Assembly (NCBI RefSeq): GCF_037975245.1
Contig: NC_092572.1
Span: forward strand, 13,118,769 to 13,182,768
Direction of reading: 5' to 3'
Source of the DNA: Apostichopus japonicus
Lineage: Eukaryota > Echinodermata > Holothuroidea > Aspidochirotida > Stichopodidae
Length of the DNA: 64,000 nucleotides
Positions within the stretch are counted from its first letter, which is position 1. Every line of letters starts with the position of its first letter. Shown one piece after another: positions 1-15,200 of this stretch. Made by a program: the position numbers and the translations under genes. The notes below the pieces were generated by a model. That model ran no database searches and had not been told where the DNA came from. It saw only the letters and a list, made by a program, of their open reading frames with translations.

Positions 1-1508
1 ATTTTATCATTACATTTGATCCCCATAATACAGGGATGTCTTAGTACTATTGCGCCTTATATTGCCTAATGTTCTGTCGAAAACCTCCGGCTATTCTCAT
101 TTCATAGATCTTTGTTCACTTGCCATTACCTTCTACCTTCACAAATGGCCGAAGTCATCTTATTGACCGGTTCCCAATACATTCCCTTTAATATGGTGAG
201 ACTTCAGCCTCCAGGGTAGTTGGAAGGGCGGGGGGAGAGGTATTGTGTGTTCAACCTCCAGGAGGAGTGGGATGAAGGCCTATATTTTACGGGGCAAACC
301 ACCAACTACCTACAAAAGTCTCTAACAAGTGAATGTTTATTCCGTACCACAAATCGACGTATTTCGGTGAAATAAAAAGTTTTCAACAAAAAAGGCCCTT
401 GAAGTTGATCAAATATATGGTAGAAGCAACCTCATTTTCATTTCTGAGGGATTCAACAAAACATTAATGTTAACTCTTTCATAAGCAAAGAAAAAGGCAC
501 TTTTAACCTGTAAAGAGGCACTTGTCAGGTTTGGTGTGTGGGAGGGGTTGTGTAGGGGAACATGCACCCTGTGCTCCTCCCCCCACCCCCCCAGGGTGTT
601 GGTCCTCGCACAAATACTGAAACATCCTCAATCTGAGCTATGCACAGGATTGGTCGGAGCAGGTGTCACTTTCTGTAAGAGCAGTTGCAAACCTACCATT
701 GCTGACGAAGTAAAATAAATACTGAAATCTTTTATATTCGCGCAAGTGCATATTGAATTGGTAATAGCCACATCCCCCAAACTTTAACGACTGTGGTATG
801 TTTAAGGCGGCTGCACGTCGCCCAATGGGACGCAACCATTGTAACATGGAAGATAACATCGGCTACTGTCAAGGAAACTCCCCTCATAACGTTTATTTGG
901 CTGACAGTCGGCAATGTGTGGCAGTACACAACTAAAGCTGCAACCATGTAACTAATCACAGGGGAAACAATTTGCAACAAATGAGCAACAAATTTTAACA
1001 GGAAAAAAAAAATGTTGTTCTCATCGGTCATTCAGTGAGCGAGGGTCAGTTGTATCCAAAACTAGGTCACGATGGTTAAAGTTCAGTCTGGCCGCATTAA
1101 GTTCTGGTGCAGTCCAGGGACAGATTCATAGTTATTTGAAATTCATGTTTAACCTCAAAAATACGACCCAACTATTTAAAAAAATACAAAGAAGGATGTG
1201 ATGCTATATCTCTAAGCAGCACTCCTCACTACACAAAAAAAAAAAAAAAACAAGCAAAAACTATCAGTTGATGCTAAAACTTTCTTGTAGCAAAACTCTT
1301 ATAATCCAATATCTACTCTCATTCTGGATTCCAGGCAGAGGTTAGGTCCACATCAACCTGTATGATAGTTCGATCATGTTTGTCGAGAGTTTTTTCGAGA
1401 TACTAGTTAAATTTCATCCGTGTCCGACCATGGACAATTTGGAGCACACACTTCATGGTCGGTTCACCCGGGCTTTGTTCTCTCTTTCGGTAGAGTTTAA
1501 CTTCATCG
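1..1508. other. 3' flank of HAUS5, no gene seen
   Basis: This lies downstream of the HAUS5 stop codon on the minus strand and should contain its 3' UTR. A possible AATAAA signal (minus strand) sits at 892-897, about 610 bases after the stop, but nothing decides the cleavage site. The rest is AT-rich with purine or G runs near 230 and 580. The short open frames here have no recognisable similarity and no coding character, so I see no second gene. Confidence 0.4.
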
Positions 1509-4500
1509 TTACTTTTCAGCATTGTCAGCGATCTCCTTCATTTGGGAGACACCCATGATCCACTTGTCAAGCCACTGAGAATAGGAAAGGTCATCAACTT
1601 TGACCCAAGGGGTCAAATGCTGAGCTGGCTGGTCCCACCTGAAAGCAGGAGAGGAGAATGGAGCAAATTAATTTAGTATACTGCCACATAATGATCTGTT
1701 ATAAAAAAAAAAACCTGTTTAGCTTGAGACAAATTAACACTGTCCTCGACTCCTCTCGGCCATAAATCTCAAGAGTAAACTCCCAGAAATGGAATTAAAA
1801 AAGCACAAACAAAAATCTGTGTTAGATTAAGGAACACCACTCTTTAAGTTGGGTGGGTTTGTGGGGGGTTAGGGGATATTAATAATTACCACTTACGTCA
1901 ATGGGAAACATTTCTTACATGGGATACATGGAAGCTATATAGTGTTAGTGATGAGTCAAGGCGGGTAAGTTTGACCATATCTGCCTGTACATTCTATAAC
2001 GGGGGTCAACAGGGTTCCACCCTAAGGATAGACTAGGCATGATGATGTCACTAGGGGGAAGGGGGAGGGGTAAGGAGGAGAGAGCCACTCACCAGGCAGT
2101 CAGGTCAGATCTTGTTTTCATGCACACATTAATGGCCTCTGCTCCCTCTGTCAGTCTAGCCTGAAGGACAGGGCCTAGTTGCTCATTCTGCTTGGCATCT
2201 TTATCTCTGACTTGTTCACACAGTTCTAAATGAAGGAGAGGATGAAAAGGGTCGAAACGTGTGTTGAATATATCCTAGACATGGTACACGGCGTAAGTTA
2301 CACAGATGTGTTTCATAACATGAGATTAATGTTGAAGAATGAAAAGAAGACAGGAGATCAAACACAAGAATAAACAACTTTGCATAACACAAGACTAAAT
2401 ACACATAATGTAACTTAACATAACATCTCCTCTCCATTAACACCTCCTCCTTCCACAATCCCTCCTCCCACAATGCTAACAGTCACACACCTTTAGTATG
2501 TTGAATAATGTCAACATCCTTGTCATGGAAGGATGTCAGAGTCCCCTGCAGGTAGTCATGACTACGTAGGACACCTCTGATGTCATCTACTTCACATTTC
2601 ATCTTGACCACATGAGGCAGCAGTTTCTCGGAAGCCTATCAAGAATAATGAAAATAAAAAGACATTCTCGATATTGGTCTCCCGTGTCAAAGTTGGAGCT
2701 TATTAAGCCTTCTTAATGTTACTGTTCCATCGACTTCCATTCTCGTCTTCTCTCATACTATTTTTGCTACATTGCTAAATATTGAGCAAATGACCTTTGA
2801 CCTCCACCATAAACAACAGGGCTTCTTGAACTCAATATGAGACATCCACATGGAACGTCCACTGTCCTTTCAAGTGTTCTCTCTTGAGATGTTGTGTCAA
2901 CAAGACATAAATCACACGATCACAAACACATGAATGAATACACATCAAAAAGATTGAGGAAATTAATTTTCATTTTATCATTTTGACTTTGTGACAGCTG
3001 ATAAGGATGTTTAAGGAGACACAGCAAAATATCTGAACCATTGAGTAATAACAAAAGAAATAAATTCCCCAAGACAAGCTGCAACCGTTGAGGCTTGGAT
3101 CTCCGATGGGATGATAAATCAAGGAGATAAATTGGTGATTAGGTTTTGATGTATTCAACTAAGAAGAGACCTGACAAAGAAGAGGGCTCTATCTTGATAT
3201 TTACCAGGTAAGGGGGGAAGTGCAAGGCCGTCTGTATACGCATGAGAGCATCACCACCGAGGGCCGGGGAGGTGCTGTTAAATCTGGATATCGAGAGTTG
3301 ATTTGTGGGTTTCAATTCTCCACTTCAAGAAAAAAAAAAGAATCAGAAAAGTAATTTTTAAAAAAGGAAGATTTTGAAATCATTTAACATAAAGCTTTTG
3401 GAAACAATCAAAAGAGCTGTTACAGAGAATTTGAAAAACATTATTAAAAAAGTGAACCCCTGCCACCCCCACCCCCCCAAACAGAAGAGAAAGAAGAACG
3501 TGGAAGATACAATACAAGAAGAGTTTGATAGAATGCATCAAGTGTGATAAGAGAAGAGTAATATGATTGTTATTTTTGGAAGTTTTTAAAGCTGCAATTA
3601 GAATTTTGACTTTACTTTCTGGAAGTTTGAGGTGGATCCCAGGTTTTTACAAAGGGGGCATGGCGATGAGATCGTTGAAATAGGGGTGGAAGGGGGAGCG
3701 GAAGCAGTCCACTCACCCTCTGTATCCCCTCAAGTAATTGGGTACCCTCACCCAACCTAAGATAAAACTATGTGTAATTACAAACACATTGTTACTCTTC
3801 AGTTTTTCATCCAGGAATGAAAATTAAACTTTGATGAATGATAACACTGATGCTATATCTCTACCTGGCTAACTGGGTTTGATGGAGCATTTCCAGAGAA
3901 AGGTCATGAAATGCTGAAATTTCAACGGATGATGAGTCTTTCAAGCTTGTTGCCATGGCGACTGTTCCTGCCTCATGCTCACATACAGCTTTCTGAATGT
4001 AACTGCCAATCTGTAAGAACCAAAATAATACAAGAAAAGTAAGTAATTTGTAAAAATTTGCCCCAAAAAAATGAAGATTAGGATCACTGAGAGACCTGCA
4101 CTTGGCAATTACAAAGGTAACCGTGGTGTTCAAACGACATCCCGCAGTACAAATTAAAAACAAGCGGGTTTCAATTACATCCAATAGTAACAGTTACACC
4201 CCACAGAAACATGGAACAACCAAAGGAACTAAAGAAAACCAAACAACTTGTAAAACAAAGAAAGTAATTAATATACACATTGATAAATATGATAATACCA
4301 ACGAGTAACACAAAAAAGAGGTATCAAAAGAAAATTCCAATATAATAAAATTAAAATTCGCTGATGCACAAATAGAGAAAGTCTATGAACTATTGGCACA
4401 TTGAAAAATTGCACTTTTTATGAAAAGGAATCATCCAAGCCAAAAATAAGTCAGTAACATATTTAACGAAGATCTGCTAAATTTAGAAACATAAATTTTG

Positions 4501-6011
4501 CAAAACTTACATTCCTCCTCGTCTCTTCCAGCTGCTTTCTGCTGTTGAGATTTTCAGTGATTAAAACTTGGATCAGACTTTGCTTTCTGTCCTGGAAGGA
4601 AAACAGAGAGATATCGCAGATGATTAAGAAATGGCATAGTTACAGGGTTTAGGTACATATCTGAGCTTTTCACTCCATGTGAACTTCTGAAAATCTTGTA
4701 TTTGAGTTTATCATTAATGTCTGTTTTGGTTACAGAGGCTATCTACCATATCAGAAATTAGCACTCACTGTTATATTTAGAGAGTCTTGCATTTGTCTTT
4801 ACTGTGTATTGACCAAATCTAAGCTCTGCACTCACTTTTAACTTTTGAAAATGTTATAATCGTCTTAAATTTACCAAGACTTGATCTGAGTTTCGGCTGC
4901 GTTCACTGCTACATTCCGGAAATGTAATATGCCTGTAATTTACACGGACAGTATCTTTTAACTTTTACACTTACTGTTAACTTCTGGAAATCTTGTATTT
5001 GTCTGTACTTGTCAAAGAGGGCCTCCTGTTCTTCTTTGCTGACAGCAGCTTGTTCTTGTAGGTTCTCTTGTTGTACTTTCAACATCTTAACAGCTGCAGA
5101 TGTCGCCACAAGATTCAATTCCGCTTGAAACAAAGTCCTTTGTAGAAATGACAAGAGGGGTCGGTCGTTTCACAAAGTGAATTTGCAAGGTTTGGGGTCT
5201 AAGGGCTATACCAGGAGTTCTCAATTTTACAGTGAAAGTAGGGCATGGGGGGGGGGGGTGTGGGGGTGGGGGTGAAAGGAAAACATTGGTACATTGGTTG
5301 AAGAAAAGGGCCTGGCAGCAAATAAATCCCACTGTACCCTAGATTATTGAGCAATGTTCATTAATAGGCCGACAGACTGCTCAAGCATACAGCTTTAATT
5401 AAGGGTCTGCACACTCAACTAATGCAAGATTGGGAACCAATTGGTTGTGATTGTTGCAAGGTGAATTGAAATCTTTAGCAGATAAGGCCTGCCTACTGAG
5501 AGCCACTCCAAGAATACTTATTCAGCTGGTAGTGCTTGCACTCTTGCAATACATGAGAAAAAACTATAACCATGTTTATACCTGCCAAACTTTAGGCTAA
5601 AATCATTTTCAGTTACACCAGAGTCAGAATAAAGACATGGTGGCTTGTAAATATTACTTATTTCCTCAATGGCAATGTGGGTTCGTAACTCTACAATCTT
5701 AAATGGCAGACATAATTAGTATTTTGTTATCTTTTCAGTTAGAAGCCACTGAACTGGTCACTGAACGCTGAATATCAATAACATTTACATGAGAGACCTA
5801 TGTGTATTTACTTTGCTAGTTCCAATTCTCCTGGACAGTTTGTGAATCTCTCGTTAAACTTCTGTTCCATTTGCATGACCATGTGGTTTAGTTGGTTATT
5901 CATCTTGGCTGTCAAAGTTCTGTTCTTTTCACCTTCCATGAATCTCTGAATATGTACTAACTGCTTTTCCTGTCAATGAAATATATAAAGTATATATGTA
6001 TGTATGTATGT

Positions 6012-6063
<52 letters not shown>

Positions 6064-6197
6064 TTGGTTGGTTGGCGTCTATCTTGGCGCAGAGTGCTCT
6101 ATGTCCAGTGCGGAATATGTGTTGATACTAGTTGAGACTAGTGGAACACTAGTAGTTGTGTACTACTAGTGTCCCACTAGTCTCAACTAGTATCAAC

Positions 6198-6229
<32 letters not shown>

Positions 6230-9200
6230 ATATATAAATAAAATAATATGCACTCAAAATTGCTTTCATAAAGAAGCATAAAACTGCCACATAATATTTT
6301 TTGCTGTTATTTCGAAAAGTTTTTCCATAATTTTGACAATATTTGTCATTTTGAAATCCCCTGCCCCCCCACCCCCCAAAAAACCAACTCTCCCAAACGA
6401 CATGAATTGCAGAAAAATGTGTTTTCAGGTAATCACTTACGAACAACATATATATTTCTCCCTTCTTTATCAGTGAATTGGTGTGTGATCCCTGGTAAGG
6501 CTGTATGCAAGGTACTGTGACTTCCGACTAGCACCAAAACCTCCTTGAAATATATATATAGGGCTCGCCACCAACTAAGGGCTAAATCCCGTTATAGTTG
6601 ATAGAGCACAGGGCTTGTAACCCTGAGCTCTCACAGCTTCAAATCCTAGTTTTTAGCTAAATAATTCTTTGCTCATAATTTCAAAAATTGTTAAATTGAT
6701 AATTGACAGTAGTTCATTTATTCATAATTGTACCTTGTTGTATATTCCCAGCATGTTTGGGTACAGTTATAGCAAATGCATGACACAAAATGCAGAGAAA
6801 ATTTAATTAGATGAATGGAACCTGGAAGATACCGTAATGAGCTGCTGGACGCTCTTCAGTTCACTTCTCCCCGGTGAAATGTCGACGTAGCCTTGACCGG
6901 ACTCAAACTTAAATCTACCACGAAGAGGATAATACATTCACAGCAAAAATAAATATCAGTTGTGAATTGTGATATATGAATGGGCTTAATTAATGTGTAA
7001 CTAACTACCTGTCGCAGTTAGCACAGGATGCAAGATGAGAAGGACTAAACACTCTGTGATATAATTTTTCGTAAAAATACCCAATTATAATTATTAGTAT
7101 TATTACGTATAACTTGGGTCGGAATTTTGAACCCAATACACTTGTGGCAACAATTCAGGATATGCACAATCTTATGACAATAAATGAACACATGACACAT
7201 GCACAGGAGGAGATCAGAAAATTCTACATGTATGTTGTCCATCTGTTTTACATTGAAATAAGCCAATCACAAGTACGATTACATAAACATCCTCATCTGC
7301 GTCTTACTCTCTGTCGTTCTGATTGGTCCTTCGAAATATTGATGCTGATCATTGGTTTTAAGATTCAACAATTTTTGTATGTGATTAATATCAATTTTGT
7401 CACACAATCGTTAACTTACACACCTTAATCGTTCTACATCTTGCTTTATGTTAATCTGATTGGTCCGTTGATTGAGTTGAGCAGCGGTCTCATTGGTTAT
7501 AATCATCAGTGATTTAATAATTTCCTCCGCTGAATTGGACTGTACTGTTTCCTCTATCCTCTCCCACAGTTCGCCATTCTTTTCTTTTCTGTCAAAAAAA
7601 AAACGGGGAAAATTAGGAGGAAAGAGAAAAACAAAACAAAAATTAGGTCAGCCATCAAGACGACATGTCACAATGTGACAGCAACAGCCTATTGAAGTTT
7701 CTGCCTAATTCTGTTGATTTATTTCACTCCGTTTTGGAAATTATGTATGACAACAGGGTTTTCTCCTGTGAGCCTACTTATCCCCATGTCTGTTATATGG
7801 GAATGTTCTAGGGAGAAGGAATGCTGTAATAAACAAGAAAGATGATGCAATTGTTTGAGACAGCTAACTTATGGAAGGCCAAAAAGGTAATATTAGAGGT
7901 CCAAATATCTTAACAAAACAAACACATGTAGGTAGTAATAGCCTCTATGATCAGTTTTAGGTAGAGCATACCAAATATTTTATACTTTGGGTTGTGCTTG
8001 AAAAACTGAAAACTAAGTGTAGAGGGCAGGAAATGGGGAGGGGAGGGGAGGGGGGAGGAGTGGTTTTGATGCATATGTTATCTTAGTACCATGGTCACAT
8101 TTGTCAATGCTGTAACAAAGACTGAGTGAATATAATAGTGAAGAGGAGTCTCTAGTTGTCATGGAGACACAGGGTGCTGGAATGAATTAGCAAACCTTAC
8201 AGCTCGGTAAAGGTAACCGACTCACATTGCTTCCTGGTCAGTAGATTTATTCTGCAGCACATCAAGGAAGTAGTGTTGTATGCATTTGCAGACCTCTCGA
8301 ACTTGTTTCTGAGAAAAGTGGAAAGACCAGAACAAAAATCAAGAACAAAGATCAAAACTGTGATGATGCAAACGAACCGAGGCTAACTCACACCAGAAAG
8401 TAATATTAAATAAATAATAAAAAATATGTCCTCCCTCTTGTCTTCTCCCCATTCACCCATCCTCCCCATTCACCCATCCTCCCCCCTCCCACAAAGAAGC
8501 TGACTATCGCAGACCGATGAAGGATTGAATGATGAACATTAACAACTTTATTTCTGGATAAGTTGATGACTTCTTGGTAATTTCTTTCAAGTATCGAGTT
8601 ACACATTGCTCAAACCTACAACACTTCCATCGCAGAGGTTCCTGGTCTATTAAAGAGAACAACTTCATTGAACTCGAACAGAATATTGTTCAAGGGTTTG
8701 ACCGGATCCTTTTCATATTGGAATCAGATACTCTGAAAATAGCAAGTACTGTATTTACAGCAGTTTGTTATTACAGCACAGCTACTTCAATTCCCACCCT
8801 CCCTAACAAAAAAAAAAGAAAGAAGAAGAAAAAAAAAAATAAAACAAAACAACATCATGCAGAACTGTCAAAGATTCTTATCTGAGGGACTAAATCTATT
8901 CTGCATATTAGAATTAAAGATTTACCTAAAATGTGCCTATCTGAAGGAATAAAAAAAAAAAAAAAATCTGTGACTTCATACAGAACATTGCTGTATTATT
9001 CAAGAGAAAGTTCAAGATAATTTTGAAAAGAAAAGATTTGAAAAGGAAAGAAAAGATTTCAAAAGAAAAGAAAAAGTAAAGAAAAGATAAAACCACATCT
9101 AGCTTAAACCTACTGTGCATGCAGTCTCCAGTACATCTTCTTGATTTCCACATGAGTCTAGTCTCTCTTTACTGAAGAGTAACATCTCCTGAGAAGATTT

Positions 9201-12200
9201 ACTGAGAACAGGAGGGAATATAATAAATAGAAAAATTAAATGTCAGACACCGATGGGAAATATAACACAGGCATTCATTCTATCTGTTGCCTCTGCCAGC
9301 CGTATTTGCAGAACTGGCAAAAAGTGATGTCATGTCAGAAATTTTATTGTATTCTTATCGAAATAGTTTGAAAGCATGAGAGACTACTTAGTGAAAATTA
9401 GCTGCATGGAATTGGGGGAAGGGGGGGGGTCTGGGAGGGGAACTTGGTAGGTTGTGGAATTTTCGTTTATGGTTTATACAGGGAAAGGTGAACCGTGAGG
9501 GGAAGAGTGAAAAGGGGTACAGGAGTAGAATGGAGAGATAGGGCATGGGAGGAGGTAGTATCATCAGCTGCCGGCCTTTGCAGCTGGTTTCATTTCAAAT
9601 ACCAATATTTTGGGTAAGAGTTGTAAGCAACAGTCTGTAAGATATTTACTAAATGCACATACAACAATAGTGCTGCATGCAGCTCTGGGTAACAAACTCA
9701 TTGTGTGTTCTCTGGCTTTGAACCGATGACAGTTTTTTGCTTTTATTTTAGGAGTAAAAGTGAAGTACCTACTTTGCTAAATCTGTAAACTGTTGTCTTT
9801 TGTTCTTGAGACTCTTTTGGAATTCGTTGTAAGTGGCTTGTTTGATCCTGCACTGATCAAGGTAGGCTTGCAATAATGTCTTCTTGTGTTGGGTCTCTTG
9901 AATGCCTGCCAATGTTTCCTTGTATTGGTCATCTAGTAAAACAGCATGAAAGAGCATTTAACTACTTAAGATGCAGGGAAAATGTCAAAATACACATTAA
10001 AGCATACTTTGTATGTCTATGGTAACTGAGATAGACAACTTAACAGCTTCCAATGTCATATTTAATCAAGACATACCTGTTGTTTGTAAGTCCCTCTTCA
10101 ATCTTTCCATGTCCTTCTCTAAATGATCCACGTCTCGTCTCATCCCATTCAGCTTGGCTTTTAGATCATTCCTCTTTTTCATCAGTGCGTCCGTCTTCGA
10201 TGCGGCTTTGCTTCCCTGTTGATATTTGACCTTGTAAGATGGCCTTTGTTGCAACTGGTGGCTTTTAAATAATAATGCTAAGGAGAATTTACGATACAAG
10301 AAATTGATTAAAAAGTCAGTAACTGGACAACAGAGATGAACATGTACAGACAAGGAATTGACTCCTTCAATCTTGTTAGGATCCTTTCGACCATCATTCC
10401 ATTTCGCGGGTTCTATATACACGTCAATGAATGCCTTGAGTCAATGTAACGTCAATAATGATTTTGTATCAATAGCAAAGAAGTGGTTTGAAAAATGGTA
10501 GTAGACATTATTTTGTAAGGATACAGTTTGAGGTTGCCTTTGATCTTGTGGACAGTCTCATGATTTCTCACATGTTCGATCACATACTCCCAAATGTCGG
10601 CCATATTTCCACGGCAAATCCTGAAAGATAATAAGAGCAATGTGCCATAACCATCGTACAATATAAACTCACGAATTGTCCTGAAGAAGAATGCTGCTCA
10701 TATCAACTTACAAGGCGCTAAACTGTTGCACTTTCTAATTTCTAAAGCACTTGTACTGAGAGTATGAACAGTTATTAACATTTATTTGATTTCAGTACTA
10801 ATACCACTCTAAACTGTCCTCCCATATCATGCTTCAAAGCACTTGTATTGACAGTATGCACAGTTCCTAACCTTCATCTGATTCTAATACCACTCTATAC
10901 TGTCCTATCATATCATGCTTCAAAGCACTCGTACTGACAGTATGAACAGTTCCTAAACTTTATTTGATTTCAATGCTAATACCAGTCTAAACTGTCCTCC
11001 CACATCATGCTTCAAAGCACTTGCATTGACGGTATGCACAGTTCCTAACCTTCATCTGATTCTAATACCACTCTATAGTGTCCTATCATATCATGCTTCA
11101 AAGCACTCGTACTGACAGTATGAACAGTTCCTAACCTCTATCTGATTCTAATTGCTAATACCACTATACTGGCCTATCATATCATGCTTTAAAGCACTCG
11201 TACTGATGGTATAAACAGTTATTAACCGTTATTTGATTTCAAATGCTGATACCAGTCTAAACTGTCCTCCCACATCATGCTCCAACGCACTCGTACTGAC
11301 AGTATGAACAGTTCCTAACAGTTATCTGATTCTATTGCTAATGTGAGGGAAGGTGGCGAAATCCATATTCATGAACTCTCCCCTTAGCAACTACTGTAGT
11401 TTGACCTGTGACCCAACAATTTGCCTGTATCTACGTGCGTAGCACAGTGGACTGTATTGTTTATCTGTACTGTCACTCACTAGAACAGTGGCTTGTATTG
11501 TTTTGGTGTACAGCATCCCTTCCGTTCTAGCTATCGTGAGCGTTGTTTCTGCACACACGCCGTCAAACTACTGAAGCAATATCACCTTATCAAGTAATCA
11601 ACTATTTCTATATATCTATTTTAAAGTTTTATCTATCACATTCGGGATGTGAGAAGCTGTAAAGTTTCAGAGCTTTACACATCCGTCCGGTGGGTTGTAC
11701 CACCGTCCTCTATTTATCCTCTTCCATATTTTACTGGCTCATACACCCAGTAAAGGCTAATTCAAACCCCTAATAAATTGGAGCAGAACTATCCGTCTGT
11801 TTTTGATTCTTCTTTAGTGAATGCTCTCGTACGGCATCACATTTTGGTAGTACGAGTGGGGTAGCCAAATTTTAGCGTTAAATTTCAAAATAAAGAGGAC
11901 GGTGGTACAACAATGTCAACTCTGAAGGATGTCCGGAAGAAGCTGGCTTCTCTGGAGGAAGAGTTGAGGAAGACTAAAGAGGCAACTGATGGAAGAACCT
12001 CCCAGGTCCTGGTCATCCCGCAGGAAAGGAAAGTTAGAGTCTTTTCGGGTGTGGAAGGGTCACTCCTGGTAGGAGACTTTATAGATGACATCAAGGCTGC
12101 AACCAAGTTAAGAAAAGTGAAAGGTGCAGAAGCGGCAGATTTTATTATGGCCCACCTCGAGGGTCCGGCTAGACAAGAAATACGCCACCATCCAAAGGAT

Positions 12201-15200
12201 GTCTCGACAAATCCTCAACAAATCCTCAACACGTTGTCCGAGACTTTCGGAGAAAAGTTGACCTTGGCAGGAGTTCTGCAGGAAATCTGTAATCGCCTGC
12301 AGAAAGAAGACGAAACCATTACAGACTTTGGGTTTGCTCTTATGTCCTTAGGAGACAAGCTCAAAAAGATGGCGGGAGGCCCAGATTCAGACAAAACCAT
12401 TAAGGAACAGTTCCGGGATGGGCTACTGGATGGTGTTCTTAGGCGTGAAGTAAAAAGATGCCTAATGGAGGAGCCCAACATCACTTTTATTAAACTGCGT
12501 GACAGAGCCTTGGATTTGGCAGACGACGACTTCGTCACCCGAAGGAGACGCCAAGGGAGGAAGATTAACTCGTACCACACAGAGGTGGACTCACAGATCT
12601 TAGGAGCTTTGGAAGGTCTGACGACTGCTCTGAAGGGTCAGACAGAGACGCTGGACGATATGAAGCTCCGCCAGGATGATTTCAGTGCCCGGCTCCTAAG
12701 ACTGGAAGAGCAGAGTAAAACTAAGCCACGTCCCAGGACCGACAAGAGTCAAATAGAATGCCATCGATGTCACAAGAAAGGCCACTATGCTAATCAGTGT
12801 CCAGCTCCTGCCCCAGTTCAACGTCCAGCCCAGGGAAACTAATATCACCCAGCTCCGAGAGCCAGGATCTGGGTAAAAGTAAGAGACAACCAGGCTCAGG
12901 GATAGGTATCCCTTCTTCGATTATTGGCAAGAGCCCTGAAGTTACAGTATATGTCAATGGTGTTCCAGTGAAGGGAGTGGTTGACACAGGTTCACAGGTG
13001 ACGACAATGACCGAGAGGCATTTCATGGAGAAGTTTGGTTGTGAGTCCCTGGAGAAATTGCACTGGTTATCCATTAATGCAGCCAACAACATCCATATCC
13101 CGTACAGCGGTTACTTCGAGGCAGATGTGAAGGTAGGAGACTGCACTGTGCCACAGAGGGGGATACTTGTTGTAGGAGTAGAGAAACAAGTTCCCATGCT
13201 TATTGGTATGAATGTGTTGGAAAATCTAGACCAAGAAACCTTCTTGGACCAGGTACCCCTTAAAGAAAAGGATAAAAGACATCAACCACTCATCCAAGGA
13301 CTGGTAAGGAGCCCAGGGGATGCTGTGACAGTGATACCAGCAAGGACATCCCAAGTCGTAAGCGCTTCCTGCCAGCATGTGAGGGGGGATGTAGAGGTTA
13401 TAGTGGAGCCTTATGTAAACCTACCAAAGGGAATCGTCGTGGGAGCAACCCTTGCTATGTCAGAGAGAGGCAAAATTAAGCTGCCAATCTCTAATGTTTC
13501 TGATGAAGATATACTCATTCCACCCAGAACACCTCTCGGAAAAGTGTTAGAGGCTGTTGTTATAGATGACGGGAAGGTCTCCTATGAGAGCATACAAGTA
13601 AGAGTCAACAATATCTCAACTGCTTCTAATGTTATCCCACCTATCTGGCCAGGACTGACCATCCGACAACACCAACAGGCAGAGGAACTTTTCCAAAGGT
13701 ATCATCATGTTTTTGCCAGTTCTGATGAGGACCTAGGATATACTGATACCATTACTCATCAGATCAAGCTTACAGATGATGTCCCAGTCAAACAGGCTTT
13801 CCGGCGAATCCCTCCGTCACAGTTTGAAGAAGTCAGGGAACACATTCGCAAGTTACTGGAGAAGAATGTGATCCGCCCGAGTACCAGTCCCTTTGCATCA
13901 CCGATTGTTCTGGTGAGGAAACCAGATGGATCCCTTAGGCTATGCGTTGACTATCGTCAGTTGAACCACAAAACCATTAAAGATGCTTACCCAATTCCTC
14001 GGATTGATGAATCCCTTGATGCATTGCATGGCGCTAAATGGTTCTCAACCATCGATCTTCTAGCAGGATACCATCAAGTAGCAGTCGATGAGAAAGACAA
14101 ACACAAGACCAGTTTTATCACCCCTTTTGGTCTCTACGAATATAACCGTATGCCGTTCGGGCTTTGTAATGCCCCTGGGACTTTTCAGCGTCTGATGCAG
14201 TCCTGTCTGAGTGACCAGTTCTTCAGATCTGTCTTATGCTATCTTGATGATATACTTGTATTTTCACAGACTTTTGAAGATCACATAGCCAATCTGGAAC
14301 TTGTCTTGGAAAGACTACATCAAAATGGTCTGAAGATCAAGGTTTCTAAATGTGAATTCTTCCGCCCCGAAGTTAAGTACCTTGGTCATAGAATTACCAA
14401 AGACGGTGTAAAGGCTGATCCAGATAAGATTGAAGCTGTCAAAAACTGGCCTACTCCCAAATTCGTCAAAGAGTTGCGATCCTTCTTAGGATTCTGCTCA
14501 TTCTATCGAAGGTTTGTTCAGAACTTTTCTAAGATTGCAGGGCCATTACATGCCTTAGTGGCCAAGACCATGCAGGCTCTTAAACAGAGTAAGAAATCTG
14601 AATTGGACTGGAATTTAGAGCATCAACAGGCATTTGAAGTACTCAAAGGAGCTTTGTGTACTCAACCCATTCTGGCGTATGCAGATTTTTCTCAACCGTT
14701 TGAAGTAGAAGTTGACGCCTCGTTTCAAGGTTTGGGCGCAATCCTGATGCAACGCCAGGAAGGAAAACGACGTGTTATCTCTTATGCCAGCCGTACCCTA
14801 CGAGGAGCCGAGAAGAACATGCAGAAGTATTCTAGCATGAAGCTAGAACTTCTTGGACTGAAGTGGGCAGTCACCGAAAAGTTCCGAGAATACTTGATTG
14901 GCAACAAGTTTGTGGTGTACACCGATAACAACCCTCTGGCCCACCTGAGGACAGCAAAGTTGGATGCTGTTGGACAGAGATGGGTAGGTGCCCTAGCAAT
15001 GTTTGACATGGAGGTCAAATACAAACCTGGTAAGGCTAACATTGCTGCTGATGCTTTGTCGAGGCGACGCCACAACGATAATGATAGTTCTACCCTTGCT
15101 ACTTCTAATTTTGTAGCAGTGGCAGGATTAACAAAGGTTCCCGACGACTTGATTGTAGCTTCATGGGCCAATACTGTAGATGACTTACCAGCTGATGATG

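Noticed and set aside
3747-3756. Alternative exon 13 start at 3756 of HAUS5
   Set aside because: It uses the better-looking TTAG acceptor but leaves phase 0, which conflicts with the only frame of exon 14 that matches HAUS5 (GELKP).
10690-11341. Tandem repeat as a CRISPR array
   Set aside because: Units are contiguous minisatellite repeats without unique spacers, and the DNA is eukaryotic.
14782-15171. Antisense open frames within pol
   Set aside because: Shadow frames of a real coding region without recognisable similarity.
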